Part shown: positions 18,773 through 26,812 of the stretch, one piece after another
Numbering within the stretch: the stretch's first letter is position 1
How the letters are laid out: the number at the start of each line of letters is the position of its first letter
Assembly: GCA_038230515.1 (NCBI GenBank)
Contig: JBBRND010000011.1
Coordinates: 1-64,000, forward strand
DNA: 64,000 nt
From: JAPLDB01 sp038230515
Lineage (GTDB): Bacteria; Bacteroidota; Bacteroidia; AKYH767-A; 2013-40CM-41-45
Direction of reading: 5' to 3'
The notes under the pieces: generated by a model
The model's database searches: none
Seen by the model: only the letters and a program-made list of their open reading frames with translations
What the model was told of the DNA's origin: nothing
Translations under genes and position numbers: made by a program

Positions 18773-19885
18773 ATGAAAAAGCTGTTGTTAAAGTGTGTAT
18801 TGCTGCTTATACTTGTACTTGGTGCGAGCATTGTTTTAAAAACATTCTGTTATGATCGGTTGAATCTCCTCCCCTACTCCTATCCCTCCGATATTATCCA
18901 TCTAAAAACTTCTTATTTACTAAAGCATCCGGAGTTTAATACGCTGTTTATCGGTTCCAGCCACACGCTTTGCGAAGCGAATGTTTCTCTTTTTGATAGT
19001 TTGACAGATTCTACTTTAAAGACCAAATCGTTTAACTATGGAATACAGTGGCTCGGGGCTACAGAGCTTCTTTACTTCTTGGATAAGCTAACGAACGAGA
19101 ATACTCTTCATCTTAAGTATGTTTTTATTGAGCTTACTAAAATAAAGTTTGCAAATTTTCAGAATATAAATACCACGCGCGTTACGCATTGGTATAATCC
19201 GAAAGATTATTTCAACACAATTTCTATATCACTTAACAGTAATTCATCTCTGGCGTTCAAAGCTGCTTCCATAGCTACGCATACAATTAGTTTAACAGAT
19301 CATTATTGTAATCTTGGTTATCTTGCTGATGTAAATGATTTTGAAGAGCGTGATAAATCTGCGCAGGATAGCATAACGAAGCTGGGAAATTCTTATACAG
19401 GTTTTGATGCATTTACAGGTGTAGATACCTTGGGAATAGATCCTAAGGAAATTAACAGAAGCAGAATAAAACAAACGCTTTTATTTTTGAAAGATACCAC
19501 TGGACTTACAATGCGCGGAAAGATTAGTGCGCTTGAATTTGAGAAGTTCGAAAAGAATCCGGAACTGCTGAATAATTTCAATGCGGTTTATCTGCAAAAA
19601 CTTCTTTCGGTAATGGATGCTTTGAAATCAAAAAACATCTACCCAATTTTTATTCTTACTCCAAGGGCGGAGCGGCAACAATATGAAGAACTGTTACCGC
19701 TCTTTGCTCAACTTCCTAAGGAAAATAAAATTCAACTATGCGATAGCCGCAAGTTTCCTGAATTTTATCTTGCTGCTTATTCAAAAGATGAAACACATCT
19801 TAATAAACGTGGTGCAGATATCTTCACTAAGATTATTGCAAATGAGTTTAACCGGATTATGATGGAGAAAAAAGTACAGCAGTAA
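18773..19885 (+). CDS. Membrane-anchored SGNH-like acyltransferase (DltD/AlgX-type role)
   Basis: A 370-residue protein with one N-terminal membrane segment (about 4-24) and a periplasmic domain. Two SGNH/GDSL blocks are visible: GSSHT at 61-65, giving the candidate nucleophile Ser62, and DETHLN at 339-344, giving the Asp339/His342 pair. MBOAT proteins of the DltB and AlgI type commonly need such a partner to pass the acyl group to the final glycan. It starts 4 bases after the MBOAT stop and ends the operon. Sequence similarity to DltD itself is not evident; the assignment rests on motifs and position. Confidence 0.7.
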   Translation: MKKLLLKCVLLLILVLGASIVLKTFCYDRLNLLPYSYPSDIIHLKTSYLLKHPEFNTLFIGSSHTLCEANVSLFDSLTDSTLKTKSFNYGIQWLGATELLYFLDKLTNENTLHLKYVFIELTKIKFANFQNINTTRVTHWYNPKDYFNTISISLNSNSSLAFKAASIATHTISLTDHYCNLGYLADVNDFEERDKSAQDSITKLGNSYTGFDAFTGVDTLGIDPKEINRSRIKQTLLFLKDTTGLTMRGKISALEFEKFEKNPELLNNFNAVYLQKLLSVMDALKSKNIYPIFILTPRAERQQYEELLPLFAQLPKENKIQLCDSRKFPEFYLAAYSKDETHLNKRGADIFTKIIANEFNRIMMEKKVQQ

Positions 19886-20039
19886 TATATTAATTCGGTA
19901 TTCAGTATCGAATAAAGACTGGGTGTTAGTTTCTTAACTTACAAAGAATAAAAAATAACTTTGAAACTCCTTTCGTGTCTTACTTCAGTTCGCTCTTACT
20001 AATAAGCGCAACCCTCTTCCGGTGCATCTTAGTAGTGCA

Positions 20040-20166
20040 AACCTTAGTAGCAAAAGTTCACCAGGTAAACATCACCTTATTCCCTTATTTATCTGGCAAT
20101 AAGTTTCAACGTGAAATTAAGGTAATAAGGTGGTTTATATTTTCGGTTATTCATTCTACTAAGGTT
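20040..20166. repeat. Nested inverted repeat (about 127-bp imperfect palindrome)
   Basis: Two pairs of inverted repeats are nested. The outer arms AACCTTAGTAG (20040-20050) and CTACTAAGGTT (20156-20166) match perfectly over 11 bases. The inner arms at 20073-20087 and 20118-20132 match in 14 of 15 bases (CACCTTATT...). The spacers between outer and inner arms are 22 and 23 bases, so the element is symmetrical. A small TTTCA/TGAAA hairpin lies in the centre. It lies between convergent genes and could be a MITE-like relic, a bidirectional terminator or a cruciform site. The surrounding 353 bases hold no gene. Confidence 0.7.
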
Positions 20167-20238
20167 AAAAAGAATCTACCCCAATCAGACCTGTCCCGCT
20201 CTTCGCGGAGAATGCCGAATCAAAAATCAAAAATATCA

Positions 20239-20970
20239 TCACCCCGAAACCGGCACCGGAATACTCAATGCGCTCACCTGGCTTTTGCCGTTTTGGGCAT
20301 AGGCATAAAGTTCATAGGTAATACCCAGTTTCAGTCCAGTGAAATGCGTAAACTTTCCCTTTCTGGCAGCGGTGGTTACGATAACCTGCCCTGCATGTGC
20401 AAGTTCAATAATAAGCTGCCCACCTGAAATTGAAATGGCTGCCCCTGCTGCTACTTCTACCAATATATAAGTAGTTTGCGAGGGCTGATAATCCACTCCG
20501 TTAATAATGCGCGCATCTGCCTTGCCCGCGCCTACGTTAGATATGGTTACTATAGGCACTTGCGGAATCCCTTTTTTAGTTGCATTTAATTTTTGAGGAG
20601 TAAGATATGAGTGAGAAATGTTGGTAGCCGCTTCCACGCGCGTAGTGCGGTTTGCATCGTCATTGGAAATTACTTCTACCTGGCTGGAATAATTATCTAA
20701 CCACAATTTTCCGAGCGTTACTTTATCATTAATCGTATTCTTATTTGCCGTTGTAGGTGTAATTCCATGCGCGTCAATCGCTGCCTGAATAGCCGCTTCT
20801 GCATTGCTGCCTTCAGTATAAAAGGCAGTAATAATGCCTGGGTTTTTAAAAAGCGTTGCTATAGAGCCGGTGTCCACGCAATTACCAATGTATTGCTTTA
20901 CCTCGCTCGGATTTCTGTTGTCTCCGTAAACTGTTCGTTTAACTTTTACTTGTTTTAGAGTTGTTGCCAT
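20239..20970 (-). CDS. Small protein with fibronectin-III-like C-terminal domain
   Basis: A 243-residue protein without an evident signal peptide. The N-terminal part (MATTLKQVKVKRTVYGDN) and the central part (KLWLDNYSSQVEV, DDANRTTRVEAATNI) are not recognised by me. The C-terminal 100 residues are beta-rich and end in GITYELYAYAQNGKSQVS, the pattern of a fibronectin type III strand region. Its start lies 60 bases from a 21/42-bp repeat array. A second gene of similar size with a comparable C-terminal domain at 55279 also has a 21-bp array directly upstream. Function unknown. Confidence 0.65.
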   Translation of the reverse strand: MATTLKQVKVKRTVYGDNRNPSEVKQYIGNCVDTGSIATLFKNPGIITAFYTEGSNAEAAIQAAIDAHGITPTTANKNTINDKVTLGKLWLDNYSSQVEVISNDDANRTTRVEAATNISHSYLTPQKLNATKKGIPQVPIVTISNVGAGKADARIINGVDYQPSQTTYILVEVAAGAAISISGGQLIIELAHAGQVIVTTAARKGKFTHFTGLKLGITYELYAYAQNGKSQVSALSIPVPVSG

Positions 20971-21030
20971 AATTTAATTTATTTAGGTTACTATAAGTAT
21001 GAATTTTCTGTCTTTTATATTAAATGAGTT

Positions 21031-21240
21031 GCAAAATGTATCATCCTTCTCCGCGTTGTTATCATCCGTTCGGCAAATGATATCATCCTTCTCCGCGTTG
21101 TTATCATCCGTCCGGCAAATGATATCATCCTTCTCCGCGTTGATATCATCCGTTGGGCAAATGATATCATCCTGCTCCCCGTTGATATCATCCGTTGGGC
21201 AAATGATATCATCCTTCTTCGCGTTGATATCATCCTGTTT
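21031..21240. repeat. Tandem repeat array 1: five 42-bp units, each two 21-bp halves
   Basis: Five consecutive 42-bp units begin at 21031, 21073, 21115, 21157 and 21199, with a decayed sixth to about 21261. Each unit is two 21-bp halves sharing the core TGATATCATCC, followed by TTCTCCGCGT or GTTGGGCAAA type spacers. TGATATCA is self-complementary. Because 21 is a multiple of three, reading frames stay open through the array (for example 7-residue repeats on the minus strand), but I do not regard these as genes. The array ends 60 bases before the start of the minus-strand gene at 20970. Confidence 0.93.
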
Positions 21241-21376
21241 GTTGCATATATCACTTCATCTATCTTTTGTACGTCTATACAGAAATAAGTAAGCCGCATT
21301 GATGCCGCCAAAAGTGATAACAAATTTTTTGATGATAACGAACTAAAAAGGTTACAAATTTCAGAGGAGAAATGGC

Positions 21377-21647
21377 TCATTTACGCCAGCGCCTGCCAAA
21401 TACTTTTTTCAGCGCAGCCGTTTTATTACTCACACCAAGTTTATCATAAGCGCGGATAGCCCGTTGTTTTATTCCCGAAAGAGTAATGCGCGCCTTGTCG
21501 GGCATTTGTTTTCGCAGCAGGCGTTCACGGAGGTAAATAAGAAACTCCTGCTCACTTTCTGAGAGCTTATATTTCCTGAATTTCTTTCTGCAATAGCGCG
21601 AAGCATAAAAAGAATCTGCCGGATAGAGAAAGTACTTTTTTTTTCAT
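21377..21647 (-). pseudogene. LuxR-type helix-turn-helix protein, frame broken in an A9 tract
   Basis: Reading the minus strand gives a frame from 21643 to the stop at 21377-21379 encoding a typical GerE/LuxR DNA-binding domain (KLSESEQEFLIYLRERLL, then ITLSGIKQRAIRAYDKLGVS and NKTAALKKVF). The only suitable ATG is at 21647-21645, followed by nine A residues. With eight As the ATG would be in frame (MKKKYFLYP); with nine it is not. The gene would encode about 89 residues. It may be a true pseudogene, a sequencing error, a phase-variable tract or a case of transcriptional slippage. It lies upstream of repeat array 1, on the same strand as the gene at 20239. Confidence 0.6.
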
Positions 21648-21876
21648 AAGCTTTTGTTTATCGGTTTTTAGAAGCCGGAAAATACAAATGACTTTTGGTT
21701 GAGAAAAATATTTCTCTGCGTTGCAATGCGTGATAAGAAATGAGAAATAATGGTTAGTTTTGTGGCTTGAAAAGAGAAGAAAAATCGGGATGCACTGCTT
21801 CAGAATTTCGTTTCGCTCTTTAAATCGTGTATCAAACTTCCCAAATCAAGTAATGTTTTCTAATGGCATCATTTTT

Positions 21877-21884
21877 TATATTTG
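21877..21884 (+). promoter_or_regulatory. Candidate promoter -7 element for the type III PKS operon
   Basis: TATATTTG matches the Bacteroidota -7 consensus TANNTTTG exactly. It lies in the 358-base gap before the UbiA gene and would give a leader of about 115 bases. No clear -33 TTTG is seen at 19-20 bases upstream (TGTTTTC is near). Nothing else was recognised in the gap. Confidence 0.45.
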
Positions 21885-22005
21885 CGCACTAAACCTGTTT
21901 TTCAAATTTCCTTAATTTTATCCGGAACAGTAAAAATAAGAACAGCTTGAGAGGCAAATCACCACATCCCCAACAAAAGCCGGAGAACTTTCAAAGCACT
22001 GCAGT

Positions 22006-22920
22006 GTGAAAATTTTAAAAACAGCAACCGATAACCGCATTCATTTGTTCAACATTGACAGCGATACGCTAAAGCTTCTTCGTATTCCATTTTCAGTTTT
22101 CCTGATGCCTGTATTCTTTTTCGCACTTAGCCAGGTAAGCGAAATAAACTGGTCGCACGCTGCTATTTGCTTTGTTGTTTTGCATTTATTTATCTATCCC
22201 GCCAGCAATGGCTATAACAGTTATATGGATAATGACGACACCCCCATTGGCGGATTAGAATATCCGCCCAAGCCGACAAAGAAATTATTTTATATATCTA
22301 TACTTTTTGATGCCATCGGCTTAGGTCTTTCTTTATTCATCAGCATCCGGTTTGCCCTGTGCGTACTTGCATACCTACTTGCATCAAGGGCTTATAGCTA
22401 CAAAGGAATCCGCCTGAAGAAATATCCATTGCCGGGCTTCCTTACAGTTGTTTTGTTCCAGGGTGCATTTACTTTCTGGATGGTCTATTCAGCCATTAGT
22501 AAAAATGCAGTTGAAATTACTGCTTCGATCCTTCCCGCATTAGTTGGCTGTTCGTTTTTAATTGCAGGCGTATATCCGCTCACTCAAATATACCAACACG
22601 AAGCTGATAAAGCAAGCGGAGATATTACGATCAGCTATAAGCTCGGCATCTACGGCACTTTCATTTTCACAACCATTATGTTCATTGTGTCAAATTTCTT
22701 TTTATATTTTTACTTTAGTTCAACGCAGAGAGTAAACGATTTTATCTGGTTCCAGATATTTTTATTCCCTGTCATCATCTATTTCATTTCGTGGGTAGTA
22801 AAAGCAATAAAAGATAAAAAGCAGGCATCCTTTAAAAATACCATGCGCATGAATTTTATTGCATCAACTTCTCTCAATTTATGTTTTATTCTGCTCTTAA
22901 TTTTAAACACGAACAGATGA
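22006..22920 (+). CDS. UbiA-family prenyltransferase-like membrane protein
   Basis: A 304-residue polytopic membrane protein of the UbiA superfamily. The first Asp-rich motif is NGYNSYMDNDDTPIGG (about 67-82) and the second is YQHEADKASGDITIS, in the expected places for Mg/diphosphate binding. The start is a GTG at 22006, as no ATG is available before the first helix. It overlaps the next gene in ATGA, so a joint pathway with the type III polyketide synthase is likely: prenylation of an aromatic polyketide, or a related membrane step. Substrate is not determinable. Confidence 0.8.
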   Translation: MKILKTATDNRIHLFNIDSDTLKLLRIPFSVFLMPVFFFALSQVSEINWSHAAICFVVLHLFIYPASNGYNSYMDNDDTPIGGLEYPPKPTKKLFYISILFDAIGLGLSLFISIRFALCVLAYLLASRAYSYKGIRLKKYPLPGFLTVVLFQGAFTFWMVYSAISKNAVEITASILPALVGCSFLIAGVYPLTQIYQHEADKASGDITISYKLGIYGTFIFTTIMFIVSNFFLYFYFSSTQRVNDFIWFQIFLFPVIIYFISWVVKAIKDKKQASFKNTMRMNFIASTSLNLCFILLLILNTNR

Positions 22921-24023
22921 GCGTAATTGCAAGCATAGCAACGGCAGTACCTTCGAATAGATATAAGCAAAGCGATTTGGGCGAGTTTATGTGCACGCAG
23001 TTTCAATATCCTGAACAGGAGAAAAGAAAGTTAAAACTAATGTATGCCAAAAGTGGAATTGATACCCGCTATTCTGTTATTCCTGATTTTTCTTCTGCTA
23101 TAAATAAAAGAAAGTTCTTTCCAAAAACACCCGACCTTGAACCTTTTCCCGCAATAGATTTCAGGATGCAGTATTTTAATAAAACTGCATTGCCTCTTTG
23201 CATCAAAGCCATTGAGGACTGCATAAAAGGAAAAATAAACAAAAAGAAAATTACGCACCTCATTACAGTTTCCTGCACCGGATTATCAGCGCCCGGCTTA
23301 GACATAGATATTGTGCAGCATCTAAAGCTAAGTGAAACTTTAAACAGAACTTCCATTAACTTCATGGGCTGCTATGCCGCCATCCATGCACTTAAGCAAG
23401 CCGATTACATCTGCAAAAGCGAACCCGATGCGGTCGTCATGATAATTTGTGTAGAGTTATGCACCATTCATTTTCAAAAAACAACTACGGCTGATAATAC
23501 AACAGCTAATCTTTTATTTTCTGATGGCGCTGCTGCCTGCATGATTGTTTCGGACGGTTATGCTGCAAAAAATAAATTAAGCGGATTTGAAATAAAACAA
23601 TTCCATTCACAAATTTCTTTGAACGGTAAAAAAGACATGGCATGGCAATTAACGCCAACCGGTTTTTTAATGACGCTCAGTTCATATATTCCGCAACTGA
23701 TAGAAAAGGGATTTAAAGCATTTTTTGAGAAAGCAATAAAGCAATTGAAAATAAAAAAAGAAAACGTTAGTCATTGGGCAGTGCATCCGGGCGGAAGAAA
23801 GATATTAGAGGTAATTCAAAAAGAACTTGGGTTGAAAAACAATGATCTCGAAAGCTCATACCGTATATTAAAGAACTTTGGCAACATGTCATCGCCCACA
23901 GTGTTATTTGTTTTAAAAGATATATTAGAAAATAAGATAAAGAAAGGCAAAAAGGAGATGACCTTTTGCTCAGCTTTTGGTCCGGGGCTTACAATGGAAT
24001 CTGTACTTCTTGAAAATGTTTAG
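22917..24023 (+). CDS. Type III polyketide synthase (chalcone synthase-like)
   Basis: A 368-residue homodimeric-type ketosynthase. The catalytic triad is readable: Cys152 in NFMGCYAAIHAL, His290 in HWAVHPGG and Asn323 in NFGNMSSPTV. The TGLSAPGLD block also fits the family. These enzymes condense malonyl-CoA units on a CoA starter to give pyrones or resorcinols. The start at 22917 overlaps the UbiA stop by four bases and is preferred over 22881. The stop overlaps the methyltransferase start. The product is probably an alkylated or prenylated phenolic that the downstream enzymes methylate and oxidise. Confidence 0.9.
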   Translation: MSVIASIATAVPSNRYKQSDLGEFMCTQFQYPEQEKRKLKLMYAKSGIDTRYSVIPDFSSAINKRKFFPKTPDLEPFPAIDFRMQYFNKTALPLCIKAIEDCIKGKINKKKITHLITVSCTGLSAPGLDIDIVQHLKLSETLNRTSINFMGCYAAIHALKQADYICKSEPDAVVMIICVELCTIHFQKTTTADNTTANLLFSDGAAACMIVSDGYAAKNKLSGFEIKQFHSQISLNGKKDMAWQLTPTGFLMTLSSYIPQLIEKGFKAFFEKAIKQLKIKKENVSHWAVHPGGRKILEVIQKELGLKNNDLESSYRILKNFGNMSSPTVLFVLKDILENKIKKGKKEMTFCSAFGPGLTMESVLLENV

Positions 24024-24714
24024 CCATCGTTCCAGTCAAAAAGAACTTTTGGATGATTCTGAAATTCGAACAGAATTACTTTATCAGAATTTAAAGGAAT
24101 TAGAAATCATCAATCACTATTTAGGTGGGCACGCTGTTTCCTTAAAAGGATTAAATGAAATAGGATTTGATAAATCAAAATCATACAACATCATTGACAT
24201 CGGTTGTGGTGGTGGCGACTCATTAAAAGCAATTGCAGAATGGGCAAAACTAAAAGGATACAAGGTACATTTAACTGGCATTGATCTAAAACAAGACTGC
24301 ATCAACTACGCGCGAAATAATTGTAAAGAATACAATGAAATACATTTCAAATGCGATGATTTTCGAAATGCTTTTTCTGACCCTGCATTAATTAATGTTG
24401 TTCATGCCTCATTGTTTTGTCATCATTTTTCAGAAACAGAAATAATAGAATTTATTAAATTATGCAGCTCGAATAGAACTATATTTCTGATAAATGATTT
24501 GGAAAGAAATTCTTTTGCATTTTATGCTATCAAAATAATCACTACACTTTTTTCCAAATCAGTGTTAGTTAAGAATGATGCGCCAATCTCTGTATTGCGC
24601 GGATTTAAGAAAGCAGAATGGAAATCAATGCTTCAACAAGCAGGGATTAAAAACTATTCGGTGAAGAATTGTTGGGCATTTCGTCACCTTGTTATAGCTT
24701 ATCCGAATGGATGA
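24016..24714 (+). CDS. Class I SAM-dependent methyltransferase
   Basis: A methyltransferase of about 232 residues with the SAM-binding motif I (IIDIGCGGGDSLKAIA) and motif II (LTGIDLKQDCINYA). The start at 24016 overlaps the PKS stop and the stop overlaps the next start, so all four genes 22006-25831 are translationally coupled. A methyltransferase and FAD enzyme following a type III PKS is a recurrent arrangement in Bacteroidota genomes. It probably methylates the polyketide product on O or C. Confidence 0.85.
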   Translation: MFSHRSSQKELLDDSEIRTELLYQNLKELEIINHYLGGHAVSLKGLNEIGFDKSKSYNIIDIGCGGGDSLKAIAEWAKLKGYKVHLTGIDLKQDCINYARNNCKEYNEIHFKCDDFRNAFSDPALINVVHASLFCHHFSETEIIEFIKLCSSNRTIFLINDLERNSFAFYAIKIITTLFSKSVLVKNDAPISVLRGFKKAEWKSMLQQAGIKNYSVKNCWAFRHLVIAYPNG

Positions 24715-25831
24715 TACCGTTTTTGATTGTGCCATTGCCGGAGGCGGATTGGCGGGATTATCGCTGGCTGTTCAATTAGCCGATGCGGGCTATTCAGTTA
24801 TCCTGTTCGAAAAAGAAAAATATCCTTTTCATAAAGTTTGTGGAGAATACATTTCAATGGAAAGTTTTGATTTCTTAGAACGCATAGGCATTCGGCTTTC
24901 TTCTATGAATCTTCCGATGATAAACGAAGTAAAAATTTCATCACCATCCGGAAATAGCATCACACGCAAATTAGATTTAGGTGGGTTTGGAATCAGTCGT
25001 TATACACTTGATTCAACGCTGGCAACATTAGCACTGAAAAAGGGAGTTGTATTACTTGAAGAAACCAAGGTAACTGATATTGTTTTTGAAAACGATTTGT
25101 TTACTGTAAAAGCTAATCAACAATCTTACAAAGCAAAAATTGTTTGTGGTGCGTTTGGCAAACATTCATTGTTAGATAAAAAATTAGAAAGGAAAAATAT
25201 TGCCTCGACAAAAAACTATGTAGCTGTAAAATATCATGTAAAACTTAACTTTCCGGATGACAGGATTGAGTTGCACAATTTCAAAGATGGCTACTGCGGA
25301 ATCTCAAAGGTTGACGGAGATAGATACTGTTTATGTTATTTAACCAACTCTCAAAATCTGCGGGATAATGACAACAACATACAGAAGATGGAGCAAAATG
25401 TTGTAATGAAAAATCCGTTTCTGAAGAATTATTTCAAGGAAGCAGTTTTTCTGTATGAACATCCGCTTACTATTTCGCAAATTACTTTCAGTAAAAAAAT
25501 CGCTGTTGAAAATCACGCCCTCATGCTGGGAGATTCTGTAGGAAATATTGCACCATTATGCGGAAACGGAATGAGCATGGCTATGCACTCGTCATTGATT
25601 GCTTTTCAACAATTGCAAAAATATTTCGACTCAATTATTTCCCGTGATAATCTTGAACACATGTATCAGTCACAATGGAACAATCTTTTTTCCAACCGTA
25701 TAAAAACCGGAAAATATATTCAGCATCTTTTCGGCAAGGAAACACTCACAAATATTTCTATAGGAATACTTAAAAAGTTGCCCCAGCTTACTGATAAATT
25801 AATAAGCATCACCCACGGCAACAGGTTTTAA
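24707..25831 (+). CDS. FAD-dependent oxidoreductase of the type III PKS operon
   Basis: A 374-residue flavoprotein of the geranylgeranyl-reductase/aromatic-hydroxylase type. The FAD motif GGGLAGLSLAVQLADAG is N-terminal, the CGEYISMES segment follows, and GDSVGNIAPLCGNGMSMA is the second FAD contact. It overlaps the methyltransferase gene by 8 bases and is the last gene of the operon; the next gene is convergent. A hydroxylation of the aromatic ring or reduction of a prenyl chain is plausible, the former giving a quinone. Confidence 0.82.
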   Translation: MDDTVFDCAIAGGGLAGLSLAVQLADAGYSVILFEKEKYPFHKVCGEYISMESFDFLERIGIRLSSMNLPMINEVKISSPSGNSITRKLDLGGFGISRYTLDSTLATLALKKGVVLLEETKVTDIVFENDLFTVKANQQSYKAKIVCGAFGKHSLLDKKLERKNIASTKNYVAVKYHVKLNFPDDRIELHNFKDGYCGISKVDGDRYCLCYLTNSQNLRDNDNNIQKMEQNVVMKNPFLKNYFKEAVFLYEHPLTISQITFSKKIAVENHALMLGDSVGNIAPLCGNGMSMAMHSSLIAFQQLQKYFDSIISRDNLEHMYQSQWNNLFSNRIKTGKYIQHLFGKETLTNISIGILKKLPQLTDKLISITHGNRF

Positions 25832-25873
25832 TTAGAGCGGTGAGTCAGGCAATGTTCGAAAAATTAAATACAG

Positions 25874-26812
25874 CTAGTGATTTGTAAAATGGATAATTTT
25901 ATCAGCCAACACCTTTGCCAACTTCTCATTACTCTCCTTTGTCCATCCCGCAATGTGAGGCGAAAGAATTATTCTGTCTGAATACTCCATCAGGTTTGAA
26001 ATATGAGATGTAAGATTTGAGATCGCTTCAAAAGAAGTTTCTTCGTATTCAATGGTATCCAGACATGCCCCCAACACCTTTCCCGACCTTAAATTCTTTA
26101 CAAGATCATCCGTCTTCAAACATTTTCCTCTTGCAGTATTGATGATGTAAATGTTTTTCCTGAAGCGATTGATGAATTCATCATTCACTAAAAATTCTGT
26201 TTCGGCATTGAGAGGAATATGAAGAGAAAGAACATGCGTCTCATTAAAGAGTTCTTCCATTGAAACTTCTTTTACATAGCTGTCTGAGAAATTTTTTTTG
26301 TATTTATCATAAGCGATAACAGTGCAATTGAATCCTGAAAGTTTTTTTGCAATCGCACTGCCCATCATTCCGTACCCAACAATGCCAACCGTTTTCCCTG
26401 CAAGTTCTACTCCACGGTTTCCTTCGCGAATCCATTTTCCTTCTTTCACTTCGCGATCTGCTCTACTCAGATTATTGAATAGAGATAGCAACATTCCAAT
26501 GGCATGTTCTCCGACAGCGTCACGGTTTCCTTCGGGAGAATTAAAACAAACAATTCCTTTGTTCTCCGCATACTTCACATCAATACTTTCCATTCCCGCG
26601 CCAACACGCCCGATAAATTTCAGTTGCGTTGCTTTGTCAAGAAATTTTCCGTCAAGCTGAATACGGCTTCGAAGAATTACTCCATCGTAAGAGTGGATGA
26701 TGTCAAGAATTTCATTTCGCGAAAGTGTGTTTCCCATATCGCACTCATGACCTGCATCTTCGAGAGAAGATTTCAGAATTGGATGTGCGGTATCAATAAA
26801 CATTATTTTCAT
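25874..26812 (-). CDS. D-isomer-specific 2-hydroxyacid dehydrogenase (phosphoglycerate dehydrogenase-like)
   Basis: A 312-residue NAD-dependent dehydrogenase. The Rossmann motif GIVGYGMMGSAIAKKL, the Arg of INTARGKCL and the catalytic His of LSPHIAGWTKES are present. It lacks the C-terminal ACT domain of long SerA proteins. Its start overlaps the rsmA stop by four bases, so the two are co-translated although functionally unrelated. A serine-biosynthesis role (3-phosphoglycerate dehydrogenase) is likely for this short form in Bacteroidota but not proven by sequence. Confidence 0.82.
   Translation of the reverse strand: MKIMFIDTAHPILKSSLEDAGHECDMGNTLSRNEILDIIHSYDGVILRSRIQLDGKFLDKATQLKFIGRVGAGMESIDVKYAENKGIVCFNSPEGNRDAVGEHAIGMLLSLFNNLSRADREVKEGKWIREGNRGVELAGKTVGIVGYGMMGSAIAKKLSGFNCTVIAYDKYKKNFSDSYVKEVSMEELFNETHVLSLHIPLNAETEFLVNDEFINRFRKNIYIINTARGKCLKTDDLVKNLRSGKVLGACLDTIEYEETSFEAISNLTSHISNLMEYSDRIILSPHIAGWTKESNEKLAKVLADKIIHFTNH

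Noticed and set aside
20185..20205. CCGC-TCTTC-GCGG mini hairpin as terminator of the gene at 20239
   Set aside because: The stem is four bases with no T run on the minus strand.
21031..21240. Array 1 as a CRISPR array
   Set aside because: Units are direct 21/42-bp tandem repeats without unique spacers, and no cas genes are near.
21015..21380. Frames running through array 1 on both strands with 7- and 14-residue repeats
   Set aside because: The period of 21 is a multiple of three, which keeps any stop-free unit open in several frames. Similar frames exist on both strands and lack gene-like composition, so I treat the array as non-coding.
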